Assembly (NCBI GenBank): GCA_963668605.1
Contig: OY764903.1
Location: forward strand, 5,828,001-5,892,000
Source: G963668605 sp963668605
Lineage (GTDB): Bacteria; Acidobacteriota; Terriglobia; Bryobacterales; Bryobacteraceae
Direction of reading: 5' to 3'
DNA length: 64,000 nt
The translations under genes were made by a program, and so were the position numbers. The notes under the pieces are model-generated. The model was not told the origin of the DNA. It saw nothing but the letters and a program-made list of their open reading frames with translations, and did no database searches. This document shows, one piece after another, positions 1-8,517 of the stretch. How positions within the stretch are numbered: the first letter of the stretch is position 1; every line of letters begins with the position of its first letter.

Positions 1-1931
1 CCTTCTTTTTCGAAGCGCGTGAAGGCGTCGGCGTCGAGCACCTCAGCCCATTTATAGGAGTAGTAGCCTGCCGCATACCCGCCGGCGAAGATGTGCGAAA
101 AACCAGCGATCATGGCGTAGTCAGCGGGTAGATCGGTGGGGCTGAAGCGCAACAGAATCTTGCGCGCATAGTCCAGCGCGTCGCCGTCTTTCTCTGCGCC
201 CTGGTAGTCTGTGTGCAAATGCAGGTCCACGGTGCCGAGCGACAATTGCCGCATCTGCGAATTCGCGCTGCGGTATGTGCGCGCAAGCATCATCTTCCGG
301 TATAACTCCTCCGGGATGCGCTCGCCGCTCTGATAATGGCGCGCGAACAGATCCAGACATTCTCGATTCCACGTGAAGTTTTCCATGATCTGGCTGGGCA
401 GTTCGACGAAGTCCCAAGCGACGCCGCTCAGCCCACGCACGGGCACGTTGAGTAGCACAAAACTCATCAGGTGGCCGAACTCGTGAAACACGGTCTCCAC
501 GTCACGCTTGGTGAGCAGTGCGGGCAGGGCTCCGACGGGCGGCGTGAGATTGCCGTTGATCGTACCCAGATGCGGCTTGAATCCGTCCGCCTCCGCGCCA
601 CCAACGATCAGCGGATTGGCCCATGCTCCGCCGCGCTTCTCTTCGCGCGGAAACAGGTCCGCATAGAACGATCCGAGCAGCGTGCCATCGGTGTCGCGAA
701 TCTCGAAATACTGCACCTGCGGATCCGCCAGGGCCACGCCTTCAATCTTCTTGATCTTCACGCCGTACAATTTCTCCACCAGACCAAACATGCCGTTGAG
801 CACGCTCGGCAGCGGGAAGTAGGGCTTGAGCGCCTCTTCATCGAGGTCGTAGCGGGCTTTACGCATCTTCTCGGAATAGTAGGTGATGTCCCATGGCGCG
901 AGGGGCGGTGCGTTGGGACCCTCCAGGCTCTTGCGGAACGCCGCCAGATCTTTATTCTCGGCGTCGAAGGCGCCACGCGTTTTCTGTTCCAGCGTTCCAA
1001 GGAACGTGCGCACGTTTTCTCCGGACTTGGCCATGCGCTCCTCGGTCTGCAAATCAGCATAATTCTTGTACCCCAGCAACTTTGCGCGTTCGCGCCGCAA
1101 TTCCAGGATTCGCGCGAGGAGCGGCCGGTTGTCGCGCTCTCCGGTGGTGGCCCGAGTGGAGTAGGCGCGATACATCTTCTCGCGCGTCGCCGCATCGTCC
1201 ATGAAACGCGAGACGGCCAGGTAGCTCGGCTCCTGCAAACTGAAACGCCAGCCATCGATGCCTTTCTGCTTCGCGCTCTGACGCGCCGCAGAGCGGGCGC
1301 TTTCGGGCAAGCCCGCCAGTTTCGCCTCGTCGCGGATCACGATTTCAAACGCATTCGTTGAATCGAGAACGTTGTCGGCGAACTTCTTGCTGAGCCTGGC
1401 CAGTTCCACGCTGATCGCCTTCAGGCGCATCTTGTTCGCGTCGCTCAACTCAACGCCGCTGCGGCGAAAGCGTTTGAGCGTCACTTCGAGAAGTCGTTTG
1501 CGAGCTCCGGTCAGGGCTTTCGCCTCCGGCGTCTGCGAGTATTCCCTAACCTTCGAGTAGATGCCGGAATCGAGTGCCATGCTGGAATGAAACGCGCTGG
1601 TCTCTGGCAGGGTCTGGTCGATCGCTTTGCGCAGCTCGGGCGTAGTCGAGACGTTGTTGATGTAGTTGACAAAGCCTGTCGCGCGGTCCAGGTCTTCGGT
1701 GATCGCCTCCAGAGCGGCGAGCGTGTTTTCGAAGGTGCGCGGCGCGGAATTCGCGACATACGCGTCACGCTTCTTCTGCGCCTCGTCCAGGAGATACGTC
1801 ACGGCCGGCACAACATGTTCGGCGCGGATGCGGTCAAACGGAATACGCGGCTGCTTTTCAAGAAGCGGGTTGCCGGCGGGCGCCGCGATCAGCGCCAATG
1901 CGTTTGCGAGAACCAAGAGGGTGAGTTTCAT
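1..1931 (-). CDS. M3 family zinc oligopeptidase (partial, C-terminus off the left edge)
   Basis: Reading frame is open from an ATG at 1931 to the window edge, so about 643 residues are visible and the C-terminus is missing. Residues 1-17 form a hydrophobic leader (MKLTLLVLANALALIAAP), which suggests export. The M3 zinc-binding motif HEFGH is encoded at 471-485 (about residues 483-487), in the context FHEFGHLM, as in Dcp and thimet oligopeptidases. The family hydrolyses short peptides with a single zinc; here the likely role is degradation of peptides in the periplasm. It is divergently arranged from the sulfatase at 2005. The family (Peptidase_M3) is secure; assignment to a Dcp-like or OpdA-like subfamily is not possible without the missing end. 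Confidence 0.9.
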   Translation of the reverse strand, partial: MKLTLLVLANALALIAAPAGNPLLEKQPRIPFDRIRAEHVVPAVTYLLDEAQKKRDAYVANSAPRTFENTLAALEAITEDLDRATGFVNYINNVSTTPELRKAIDQTLPETSAFHSSMALDSGIYSKVREYSQTPEAKALTGARKRLLEVTLKRFRRSGVELSDANKMRLKAISVELARLSKKFADNVLDSTNAFEIVIRDEAKLAGLPESARSAARQSAKQKGIDGWRFSLQEPSYLAVSRFMDDAATREKMYRAYSTRATTGERDNRPLLARILELRRERAKLLGYKNYADLQTEERMAKSGENVRTFLGTLEQKTRGAFDAENKDLAAFRKSLEGPNAPPLAPWDITYYSEKMRKARYDLDEEALKPYFPLPSVLNGMFGLVEKLYGVKIKKIEGVALADPQVQYFEIRDTDGTLLGSFYADLFPREEKRGGAWANPLIVGGAEADGFKPHLGTINGNLTPPVGALPALLTKRDVETVFHEFGHLMSFVLLNVPVRGLSGVAWDFVELPSQIMENFTWNRECLDLFARHYQSGERIPEELYRKMMLARTYRSANSQMRQLSLGTVDLHLHTDYQGAEKDGDALDYARKILLRFSPTDLPADYAMIAGFSHIFAGGYAAGYYSYKWAEVLDADAFTRFEKE

Positions 1932-2004
1932 AACCGAGGGTCGGGTTTCAAATCCTTCATTAGGATAGCCCATCAGACTGCCTGGAACGACTACAATACA
2001 GGAT

Positions 2005-3459
2005 GTGAAGATCAACCGACGAGACGTGCTTCGCGCAATGGCCGCCGCGCCATTCGCTCTGCAGGCTAAGGATCAGCCTGTGCCGAACATCCTGTTTATT
2101 CTCTCTGACGATCACAGCTATCCTTACGTCGGCGCCTACGGCGCGAAGTGGATGTCCACGCCAAATCTCGATAAGTTCGCCCGCGAGGGCATGCTGTTTG
2201 AGCGCGCATTCACCGCGGCGCCGCAGTGCGTTCCGTCGCGGACCGCGCTGATGACAGGCCGCTCGCCGGTTGCCGCTCGCATGGGCCGATTCAGTTCGCC
2301 ACTGCCTGCCGACATCATCACGGCGCCGGAGGTGTTGCGCACCAAGGGCTACTACACCGGCGTGTGCGGACGCTATTTTCATCTCGACGGCGTGATTGCA
2401 CCGAGTGCCACGACAGCGCAGGTATACGAGAAGAACGACATGCGCACGTGGAAGAAGCGCATCGATTTCATGGACGTCTCCTCGCAGACGACGACGGCGA
2501 AGACTTTTGACCAGTTTTTGGAGAAGGCTCCGAAGGGCCGCCCGTGGTTCTTCTGGATGAATTACAACGACCCGCACCACCCTTGGGACAGCGACGCCGG
2601 CCATGTCGATCCGGCCAAGATCACGGTGCCGCCGCATCTGCCCGACCTGCCCGGCGTGCGCGCGGATCTCGCGCGGTATTGCGGCGAAGTCGAGCGCGCC
2701 GATGGCTCCTTCGCGGACGCGATGGCCGTTTTACGAAAGCGCGGCCAGGAGGCCAGCACCCTCGTCATATTCATGGGCGACAACGGCATGGCGTTTCCGC
2801 ACGGTAAGGGCTCGCTCTACGATCCCGGCCTCAACGTCCCGCTGATGGCACGCTGGCCCGGGCACATCAAGCCTGGCGTCACACGCACGCTGATCTCCGG
2901 CGAAGATCTTGCCGCGACCTTTATGGATGCCGGCGGAGCGGCGCTTCCGAAAGGCGTATCCGGCCGCAGCTTTTATCCGCTGCTGACCGGCGGGCGCTAT
3001 GAGCCGCGCGAGTACATCTTCGGCGCGCGCCTGCACCATGGCAACAGCCCAATGGAAGCCAACACCAAAGCGTCGACCTTCGACCTGTCGCGTTGTGTGC
3101 GCAGCAATCGCTACAAGCTGATCTACAACCTGACGCCAAAGATGGAGTACTGGCCAGTCGACAGTGGACAGGATCCGGGCTGGCAAGAGATTCTCGCCGC
3201 CCACAAGGCGGGGACGCTCAAGCCGGAACATGAGCGCATGTACTTCCAGAATCCGCGCCCGGTCCTCGAACTGTATGACCTCGATACCGACCCCGGCGAA
3301 CTGAACAACCTTGCCGGCCGGCCCGAGCATCGTGACATCCAGCAGACGCTGATGGCAGCTATGCAGGAGAAGCAGATCACGGATTTCGACTTCGCGCCGC
3401 CGGTGATCCAGGAAGCTCTGCCGAAACGCCCGCAGGCGCCGGCCCGCAAGAAAAAATAA
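2005..3459 (+). CDS. Secreted sulfatase (Cys-type, formylglycine-dependent)
   Basis: A 484-residue member of the alkaline phosphatase/sulfatase superfamily. The N-terminus has a twin-arginine-like leader (NRRDVLRAMAAAPFALQA), which suggests Tat export. The metal-binding start of the fold is NILFILSDDHSYPYVGAYG, and the maturation motif CVPSRTALMTGR has Cys75, the residue converted to formylglycine in this family. A second metal-site segment, VIFMGDNG, lies near residue 255. The start is a GTG at 2005; no in-frame ATG precedes the leader. The substrate is unknown; related enzymes release sulfate from sulfated glycans or other sulfate esters. It stands alone, divergent from the M3 peptidase. 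No activating enzyme (FGE or anSME) is visible in this window. Confidence 0.9.
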   Translation: MKINRRDVLRAMAAAPFALQAKDQPVPNILFILSDDHSYPYVGAYGAKWMSTPNLDKFAREGMLFERAFTAAPQCVPSRTALMTGRSPVAARMGRFSSPLPADIITAPEVLRTKGYYTGVCGRYFHLDGVIAPSATTAQVYEKNDMRTWKKRIDFMDVSSQTTTAKTFDQFLEKAPKGRPWFFWMNYNDPHHPWDSDAGHVDPAKITVPPHLPDLPGVRADLARYCGEVERADGSFADAMAVLRKRGQEASTLVIFMGDNGMAFPHGKGSLYDPGLNVPLMARWPGHIKPGVTRTLISGEDLAATFMDAGGAALPKGVSGRSFYPLLTGGRYEPREYIFGARLHHGNSPMEANTKASTFDLSRCVRSNRYKLIYNLTPKMEYWPVDSGQDPGWQEILAAHKAGTLKPEHERMYFQNPRPVLELYDLDTDPGELNNLAGRPEHRDIQQTLMAAMQEKQITDFDFAPPVIQEALPKRPQAPARKKK

Positions 3460-3522
3460 TCATTTTCCATTGCTGTCCGTAAGTTGCGAAAGCACTGCAG
3501 GGAGCAGCCGCTCCCTGTCAAC

Positions 3523-3746
3523 AGTGCCGCGCAAGCGACCGGAGGCTGCATTTTCATACTTTGATTCGCGCCTCCCGTCGCTACCGCTCCGGGCACCGAT
3601 GGAGATGTCCGACAAACGGTGCCGCGAGCGTGAGCGACCGGAGGCGGAAATACTTCAATGTTTCGAAGATTCCCGTGGAGCGCTCGACAAACATCGACGA
3701 ATAGTGGCGCACTCGTAGCCTCCGGTCACTATCGTTCCCGGCACCG
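3523..3746. repeat. Cluster of four copies of an about 28-bp repeat in alternating orientation
   Basis: The 368-bp space between the sulfatase and msrQ holds no gene. It contains four related copies of a unit whose core reads GCCTCCGGTCGCTACCG followed by CTCCCGGCACCG-like sequence. Copies on the + strand in reverse orientation are at 3523-3549 and 3617-3647; copies in forward orientation are at 3570-3598 and 3718-3746. Each reverse copy is followed by a forward copy, so the array can fold into two long hairpins. Function is unknown. Position after the sulfatase stop codon would fit a terminator or mRNA-end role, and the sequence resembles a dispersed REP-like element; both are inferences. 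Confidence 0.7.
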
Positions 3747-3827
3747 TTCCCGGCGCCGTTCCAAGGTGCCGTTATGAGGCGTGGCCGCGGGTTTGGCGTT
3801 CCGAAATCAATCGCGCTGCGGCGCTCG

Positions 3828-4457
3828 CTACCCGCGACTCCGGACTGCGGACAACAGCGCCGTGCGCCTTTGCATTCCAGCGTGGACAGCGCGGTATCCA
3901 AGCAGTACGACTGCGATCGCGCCGTACATCACGGGCAAGCGCACATCGGACTTGACCAGCCAGTAATAATGCACGACGCCCGCGACGGCGCTCAGGTAAA
4001 TCAACCTGTGCAGCAGTTGCCAGCGCCTCCCACTCAAGCGGCGGATCCAGCCCTTTGTCGAGGTCGCCGCCAGCGGCGCCATCACGATGAAGCCTAGAAA
4101 GCCAGCCGTGATGAAGGGCCGCTTGGCGATATCCTTCAGGATATCCGCGCCGTCGAAAAACTTGTCGAGCCAGAGGTACGTCAACAGGTGCAGGCACCCA
4201 TAGAAAAACGCGAAGAGTCCGAGCATGCGGCGGAAGCGGATCAATTCCGGATGGTCCAGCAACTGCCGCAGCGGCGTCACCGCCAACGTGATAAGCAGGA
4301 AGCGCAACGTCCAGTCGCCCGTTTTGTGCGTGATGAATTCAATCGGGTTGGCGCCGAGATTCTGCTGCCAGGCGCGCCACGCGAGGGCGAGCGCGGGTGC
4401 GAGCGACGCGGCGAACACGAGTAGCTTCGCCCAACGGCCAGACAGGAATGCCTTCAT
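3828..4457 (-). CDS. msrQ: MsrQ, heme-binding membrane subunit of the MsrPQ methionine sulfoxide reductase
   Basis: A 209-residue polytopic membrane protein of the ferric-reductase-like transmembrane family with about six membrane helices. Candidate heme ligands are His90 (GCLHLLTYLW), His150 (WQLLHRLIYL) and His163 (GVVHYYWLVKSD), spaced as in E. coli YedZ/MsrQ. The conserved WQLLHRLIYL segment is diagnostic. MsrQ passes electrons from the quinone pool or a flavin reductase to MsrP, which repairs oxidised methionines in periplasmic proteins. The gene starts 2 bp after the msrP stop codon, so the two are almost certainly co-transcribed in the order msrP-msrQ. Confidence 0.95.
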   Translation of the reverse strand: MKAFLSGRWAKLLVFAASLAPALALAWRAWQQNLGANPIEFITHKTGDWTLRFLLITLAVTPLRQLLDHPELIRFRRMLGLFAFFYGCLHLLTYLWLDKFFDGADILKDIAKRPFITAGFLGFIVMAPLAATSTKGWIRRLSGRRWQLLHRLIYLSAVAGVVHYYWLVKSDVRLPVMYGAIAVVLLGYRAVHAGMQRRTALLSAVRSRG

Positions 4458-4459
4458 GC

Positions 4460-5380
4460 TCAGTAGTTCTTTCGCAGGTCCATGCCGGCGTAGAGACTGG
4501 CGACCTGCTCGGCATAGCCGTTGAACTTGAGCGTATCGCGCTTGAAGAATTCTCCGAGCCGCCGTTCCTTGGCCTGGCTCCAGCGTGGATGGTCAACTTC
4601 CGGATTGACGTTCGAGTAGAAGCCGTATTCACGCGCGTTCGAAATGTTCCACGTCGTGGGTGGTTGCTTTTCGACGAGCCGAATTTTAACCACCGATTTG
4701 ATGCTCTTGAAGCCGTACTTCCACGGCACCACAAGCCGCAGCGGGGCGCCATTCTGGTTTGGCAGTGTTTCGCCATACAAGCCCACACTGAGCAGCGTGA
4801 GTGGGTGCATCGCTTCATCCATGCGCAACCCCTCGACGTACGGCAGCGGGATGCCGGCATACTTGCCCTGCGGCATCCGCTTCGGATCGTAGAGCGTCTC
4901 GAAGGCAATGTACTTGGCTTTCGCCGTTGGTTCCACCAGCTTGAGCAGAGCGCTTAGCGGGAAGCCGATCCAGGGTACGACGATCGACCAACCCTCGACG
5001 CAGCGCATGCGGTAGACGCGCTCCTCGAGCGGCGCCAGCTTGAGCACGGCATCCAGATCGAAGACGCGCGGTTTCGCCGCTGCGCCTTCGACGACCACTT
5101 TCCATGGCGAGGCCTGGAAGTTTTTGGCCAATTGGGCCGGCTGGTCCTTGGCGGTGCCGAATTCGTAATAATTGTTGTAGGTCGTGATGGTTTCGTAGCT
5201 GGATGGCTTCTCGGTTGTGCTCAACGGACTTTTCGTCACGCCGCTCAGTTTCGTTCCTGCCCGCGAAGTTTCGGGAATCGCAAGTGCCGCTGCCGCCGCC
5301 AGGAAGCCGCGCCGGTTCAGGTACACGTGCTTGGGAGTGATTTGCGAGTAGGTAAACTCGCTTTGCCGTTTCACGATCAT
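4460..5380 (-). CDS. msrP: MsrP, periplasmic molybdopterin protein-methionine-sulfoxide reductase
   Basis: A 306-residue oxidoreductase of the sulfite oxidase/YedY family. It carries a Tat leader (NRRGFLAAAAALAIP) at about residues 22-36, consistent with export of a folded molybdenum protein. Cys127 in YRMRCVEGWS is the expected molybdenum ligand, and the following VPWIGFPLSALL segment is conserved in the family. It reduces methionine sulfoxide in periplasmic proteins, using electrons from MsrQ. The gene is immediately upstream of msrQ with a 2-bp gap. The 314 bp before the start contain no recognisable gene and presumably hold the promoter. Confidence 0.95.
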   Translation of the reverse strand: MIVKRQSEFTYSQITPKHVYLNRRGFLAAAAALAIPETSRAGTKLSGVTKSPLSTTEKPSSYETITTYNNYYEFGTAKDQPAQLAKNFQASPWKVVVEGAAAKPRVFDLDAVLKLAPLEERVYRMRCVEGWSIVVPWIGFPLSALLKLVEPTAKAKYIAFETLYDPKRMPQGKYAGIPLPYVEGLRMDEAMHPLTLLSVGLYGETLPNQNGAPLRLVVPWKYGFKSIKSVVKIRLVEKQPPTTWNISNAREYGFYSNVNPEVDHPRWSQAKERRLGEFFKRDTLKFNGYAEQVASLYAGMDLRKNY

Positions 5381-5694
5381 CGCCCGTCCCCTCCTTCGAA
5401 GTCACCCCTCATATCCGGAGTCGCTCACAGCGGGTATAAGGTTACGTCCCGTCTTATCTTCATTTTACACTGCTCGCCAGCGGGGTTTCTCCGGCGAAGA
5501 TCCCGGCACAGCTCGACGAACTCTCCCACTGCGAGTGGCACGAGGCCAGATCGGGATTTTCGAGATCCATAATCGCTCCGGACCATGCGTGGCATCCCAG
5601 AGGCAAGGACATACGGCAGACGGGAATTAGGAGGAACTCCGGCAGATCCGTTCCAGCACCGGAACTCCTGGACAATCGATGGATCGCGCGAGGC
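5381..5694. other. Intergenic region upstream of msrP
   Basis: This 314-bp stretch separates the msrP start from the stop of the secreted protein at 5695. Short open frames are present on both strands, but none has a convincing start or family resemblance. It should hold the msrPQ promoter; no clear -35/-10 pair stands out by eye. Confidence 0.5.
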
Positions 5695-7500
5695 CTAGTT
5701 CTTGATCGACGTCAAGACCAGCGCCGGAGTGCTGTACCCGTCGTTCGACACCACCACCGGAACGTCGCCGTCCGGCAGGCCGCCAGGAACGACCACATTG
5801 AACTGGTACACTCCGGTAGCAATCAGACCGGAAAACACTACCGTCCCAGGGACATTGTCGAACAGGATCGCCGGCGTGGAGACCATCGGCGCCGGTGTAG
5901 ATACAACTCCACCGCTGACTGCAGTTGGAGTCGTGGCGCCAAAACCTGTGCCAAACAACACGATGGTTTCGCCCGGCACGGCGGGCGTGCTGTTGTTCGG
6001 TACCAGCGTCGTCGGGCCTACTACGGTGTTGTTTGCATGCAGGGCCGCTGCATATGCACCATTGAGAAAGAGCGCCGGCGCGACAAACTGTACGCTGGTA
6101 TTGAGGGTGGCGCTGGTCAAGCTATTGTTCGAGACGGTCACAGTCACGGATCCGCTCGTCGGCAACTCGACCGCTGTGACCAGGTTGATCTGTACCGGAC
6201 TGATGTAGGCGATGAACGCGGGTTGGCCATTCACAGTCACCGTGACTCCGTCCACAGTGGTGGGAAGTAGCCCGTCAGAAATGTCCGCTGCCCTGAGGGA
6301 ACGTTTGGTAGCCGCCAGATTCATTCCTTTGATGGTAATGAAGGTGTTGCCGGCGACACCGCCCGCGGCTTGCGCGGCGTTCGTAATTCCGCTTGCGGTC
6401 ACGTTGGGATTCGCCTGAATGCTGCCCAGGATTCCATGACGCTGACCGCCCGGCCCAGCGGTGAAGTACAGAGTGTCCTTGTCGCCGCCGTTGGCGCCAT
6501 TACCGAAGTACAGGGACCACAAGCCCGGAAGCGCGATGTTCGTGCCGCTCGGGTCCTGCAAGGTTCCCAGGAAAGCGCCGGTAGTCGCGTCGTAGGCATT
6601 GATCAGGCCGTCGCCGAAGTTGCCGACCAGTAGACTGTTGGCGAACTTGCCGAACGTGGCGGGCGCCATCGCGAGACCCCACGGAGAGTTCAGGCGGCTG
6701 CCCGCACCGCCAGCGACGAGCGATTGCAACAGCTTACCGGTCGAATCGAATACGCTGACATAGCCGTTACCCGCCGCGGGAACGTCGAACTTCTTATTGC
6801 CCTCCTGTTTGGCATATGCCACGTAGAGCTTGCCGCCGATGTTCCAGATATTGAACGGCGCGAAACCCGTGGGCACCTTGGGATCGACAAACGACCCGGC
6901 GGGCATGGTGACCGGTTTGAATTGGGCATCAAAGACGTCGACGCCCCCGGACTTGAAGTTCGCGGCATACAGGTGCACCGTTGGTGTAACCACCAGGGCG
7001 AGGCCCTTGTAAACGGCTGAACTGGAGTTGTCTGCCTGGGTGAACGCCTGGGTGGCATCCGCGCCGGACGCCCAGGCGGAGAGAACACCATCTTCTGTCA
7101 CGAAGATGAAGCCCGCCGCCACCGGGGTCTTCCCGGGAGCGGTCACTGGGAAAGTCGGCGGTGTTGTGGCGGGTACGATATTGGACACAATGCCGGTGCA
7201 CGATCCCTTGGAACCACCAGCGCCCGGTACGGTTGGCTGCGTCGTAGGGTTGGGCGTACCCATGGGGGTAGCGTTCGTGGCATTGACCGTATAGACCGTC
7301 GAGAGGCCCAAGTCGCAAACCCACATGGGACTGGTCGCCGACGCGACATTGCCCCATGGGTTGATCAACCGGGGATCGTAGAAATCGGCAGTCGCGGTGG
7401 ACTTATCATCCGCGACCAGATTGTGGACCAGGTACCCAGTCGCCGCCGGCAACGCGTGTGGCGAGAGAGCAAGCAACAGACAAGTGGCTGCTATCTTCAT
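5695..7500 (-). CDS. Secreted TIGR03118-like protein with a TIGR03437-like C-terminal domain
   Basis: About 601 residues from the ATG at 7500, chosen because it begins a signal peptide (MKIAATCLLLALSPHALPA); the frame stays open further upstream but without a signal. The N-terminal two-thirds resembles the TIGR03118 family (segments NLVADDKSTATADFYDPRLI, NPWGNVASATSPMWV and NSPWGLAMAP), a probable beta-propeller-like extracellular protein. The last 200 or so residues, starting near ITNAAQAAGGVAGNTFITI and including ISPVQINLVT and VLFGTGFGATTP, match the C-terminal domain abundant in Solibacter relatives (TIGR03437). The function of either domain is unknown. The lineage-typical fusion supports a Bryobacterales origin. 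Confidence 0.8.
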   Translation of the reverse strand: MKIAATCLLLALSPHALPAATGYLVHNLVADDKSTATADFYDPRLINPWGNVASATSPMWVCDLGLSTVYTVNATNATPMGTPNPTTQPTVPGAGGSKGSCTGIVSNIVPATTPPTFPVTAPGKTPVAAGFIFVTEDGVLSAWASGADATQAFTQADNSSSAVYKGLALVVTPTVHLYAANFKSGGVDVFDAQFKPVTMPAGSFVDPKVPTGFAPFNIWNIGGKLYVAYAKQEGNKKFDVPAAGNGYVSVFDSTGKLLQSLVAGGAGSRLNSPWGLAMAPATFGKFANSLLVGNFGDGLINAYDATTGAFLGTLQDPSGTNIALPGLWSLYFGNGANGGDKDTLYFTAGPGGQRHGILGSIQANPNVTASGITNAAQAAGGVAGNTFITIKGMNLAATKRSLRAADISDGLLPTTVDGVTVTVNGQPAFIAYISPVQINLVTAVELPTSGSVTVTVSNNSLTSATLNTSVQFVAPALFLNGAYAAALHANNTVVGPTTLVPNNSTPAVPGETIVLFGTGFGATTPTAVSGGVVSTPAPMVSTPAILFDNVPGTVVFSGLIATGVYQFNVVVPGGLPDGDVPVVVSNDGYSTPALVLTSIKN

Positions 7501-7785
7501 GGTCTCAATTATAAAGTGGGAAGGCTGCGAGTGTGTAAAAAATTCGTGCAATTTATGTAAATGACCGCACTCAGTTAGTTCTTCGTTCCTGCCGGTCTGA
7601 ACCAATTCCAGATTTCGGGACCTGGAAACCTGCCCAATTCTATCGGAATTTCTTAGAGAAGTTACCCGAAAGAATTAGTTTCCCACTCGACTGAGGCAGG
7701 CATCGAGGGCACTTATGCCTTTGGCCAACAACATGCTCCTAACATGCTCAGTGCACGATGTAATCAAGAGTTAAGGATTTGAAAC

Positions 7786-8154
7786 ATGAAAACTAAATTG
7801 AGTGTGTTGTTTCTGTTGGCAGCGGGAGCTGTTTTCGCTCAGATTTCAATTGGAGTGAGAATCGGCGCGCCACCACCGGTACGTGTACTTCGAGTTCAGC
7901 CTCGAAGCCCCGGTCCCGGCTATTCCTGGATAGGGGGCTACTGGTACCCTGAGGCCAACCGCTATAAGTGGCACAACGGATATTGGACTCGTTCACCCTA
8001 CAGCGGTGCGCGCTGGGTGGCGCCTCATCATGATGGAGAGCGCTACTTTCAGGGCTACTGGGAAGGCGACAGCGGTCAACTCGGCCACGACCACCGTTGG
8101 GACCGCGGCCGTAAACACGACCGGGACTTCAATCGCGGCCCCGGCGGGCGCTAG
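7786..8154 (+). CDS. Small secreted YXWGXW-repeat-like protein
   Basis: A 122-residue protein with a clear signal peptide (MKTKLSVLFLLAAGAVFAQ). The mature part is rich in Tyr, Trp, Gly, Arg and His, with repeated aromatic patches (YSWIGGYWYPEANRYKWHNG, then GYWTRSPYSGARWV and GYWEGDSGQLGHDHRWDRGR). This pattern is typical of YXWGXW-repeat envelope proteins of unknown function. It stands alone. The upstream region contains a short direct repeat, AACATGCTC, at 7730-7738 and 7741-7749. Confidence 0.75.
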   Translation: MKTKLSVLFLLAAGAVFAQISIGVRIGAPPPVRVLRVQPRSPGPGYSWIGGYWYPEANRYKWHNGYWTRSPYSGARWVAPHHDGERYFQGYWEGDSGQLGHDHRWDRGRKHDRDFNRGPGGR

Positions 8155-8517
8155 CGGATGGCGCCTCGATGAAGCTGCAGCCGGCTAGCTCCTGGATCAC
8201 ACATTAGAAACGCTGCCTGCCGGAATAGGAACATGGTTGAAGACAGCTTGTTCCGGCACGCATCGCGCCGCTTCTTCACCGAGTGACCTTGCGGGGTCAC
8301 TCGACCATCCACCGTCACTATTATCACCTGCACGTTGTTCCAAGCCCCAGCCAATTTCACGATCCTCTCCGGCTCGCCGCGTGTCAAGCTATCTCTCGGA
8401 CGCACAGATGGCCGGACCAGTCCCAGTCGTAATTAATCATCAACATATACCCACCGTCTCGTCAGTTGGCTTTGATCAGGGCTATTCCGGAGCTGGATAT
8501 ATTAGGATGACGTTATC
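8155..8517. other. Intergenic region with one perfect 9-bp hairpin
   Basis: No coding sequence is supported in these 363 bp. A perfect inverted repeat, CGAGTGACC / GGTCACTCG with a 6-base loop, occupies 8280-8303. It has no following T-run, so it is not a classical intrinsic terminator; it could be a protein-binding site or an mRNA hairpin. The right end must hold the start signals for the pyrD-like gene at 8518. Confidence 0.5.

Noticed and set aside
7730..7749. Short direct repeat AACATGCTC before the YXWGXW-like gene as an operator
   Set aside because: Two 9-bp copies 11 bp apart are suggestive but too short to support a call without conservation.
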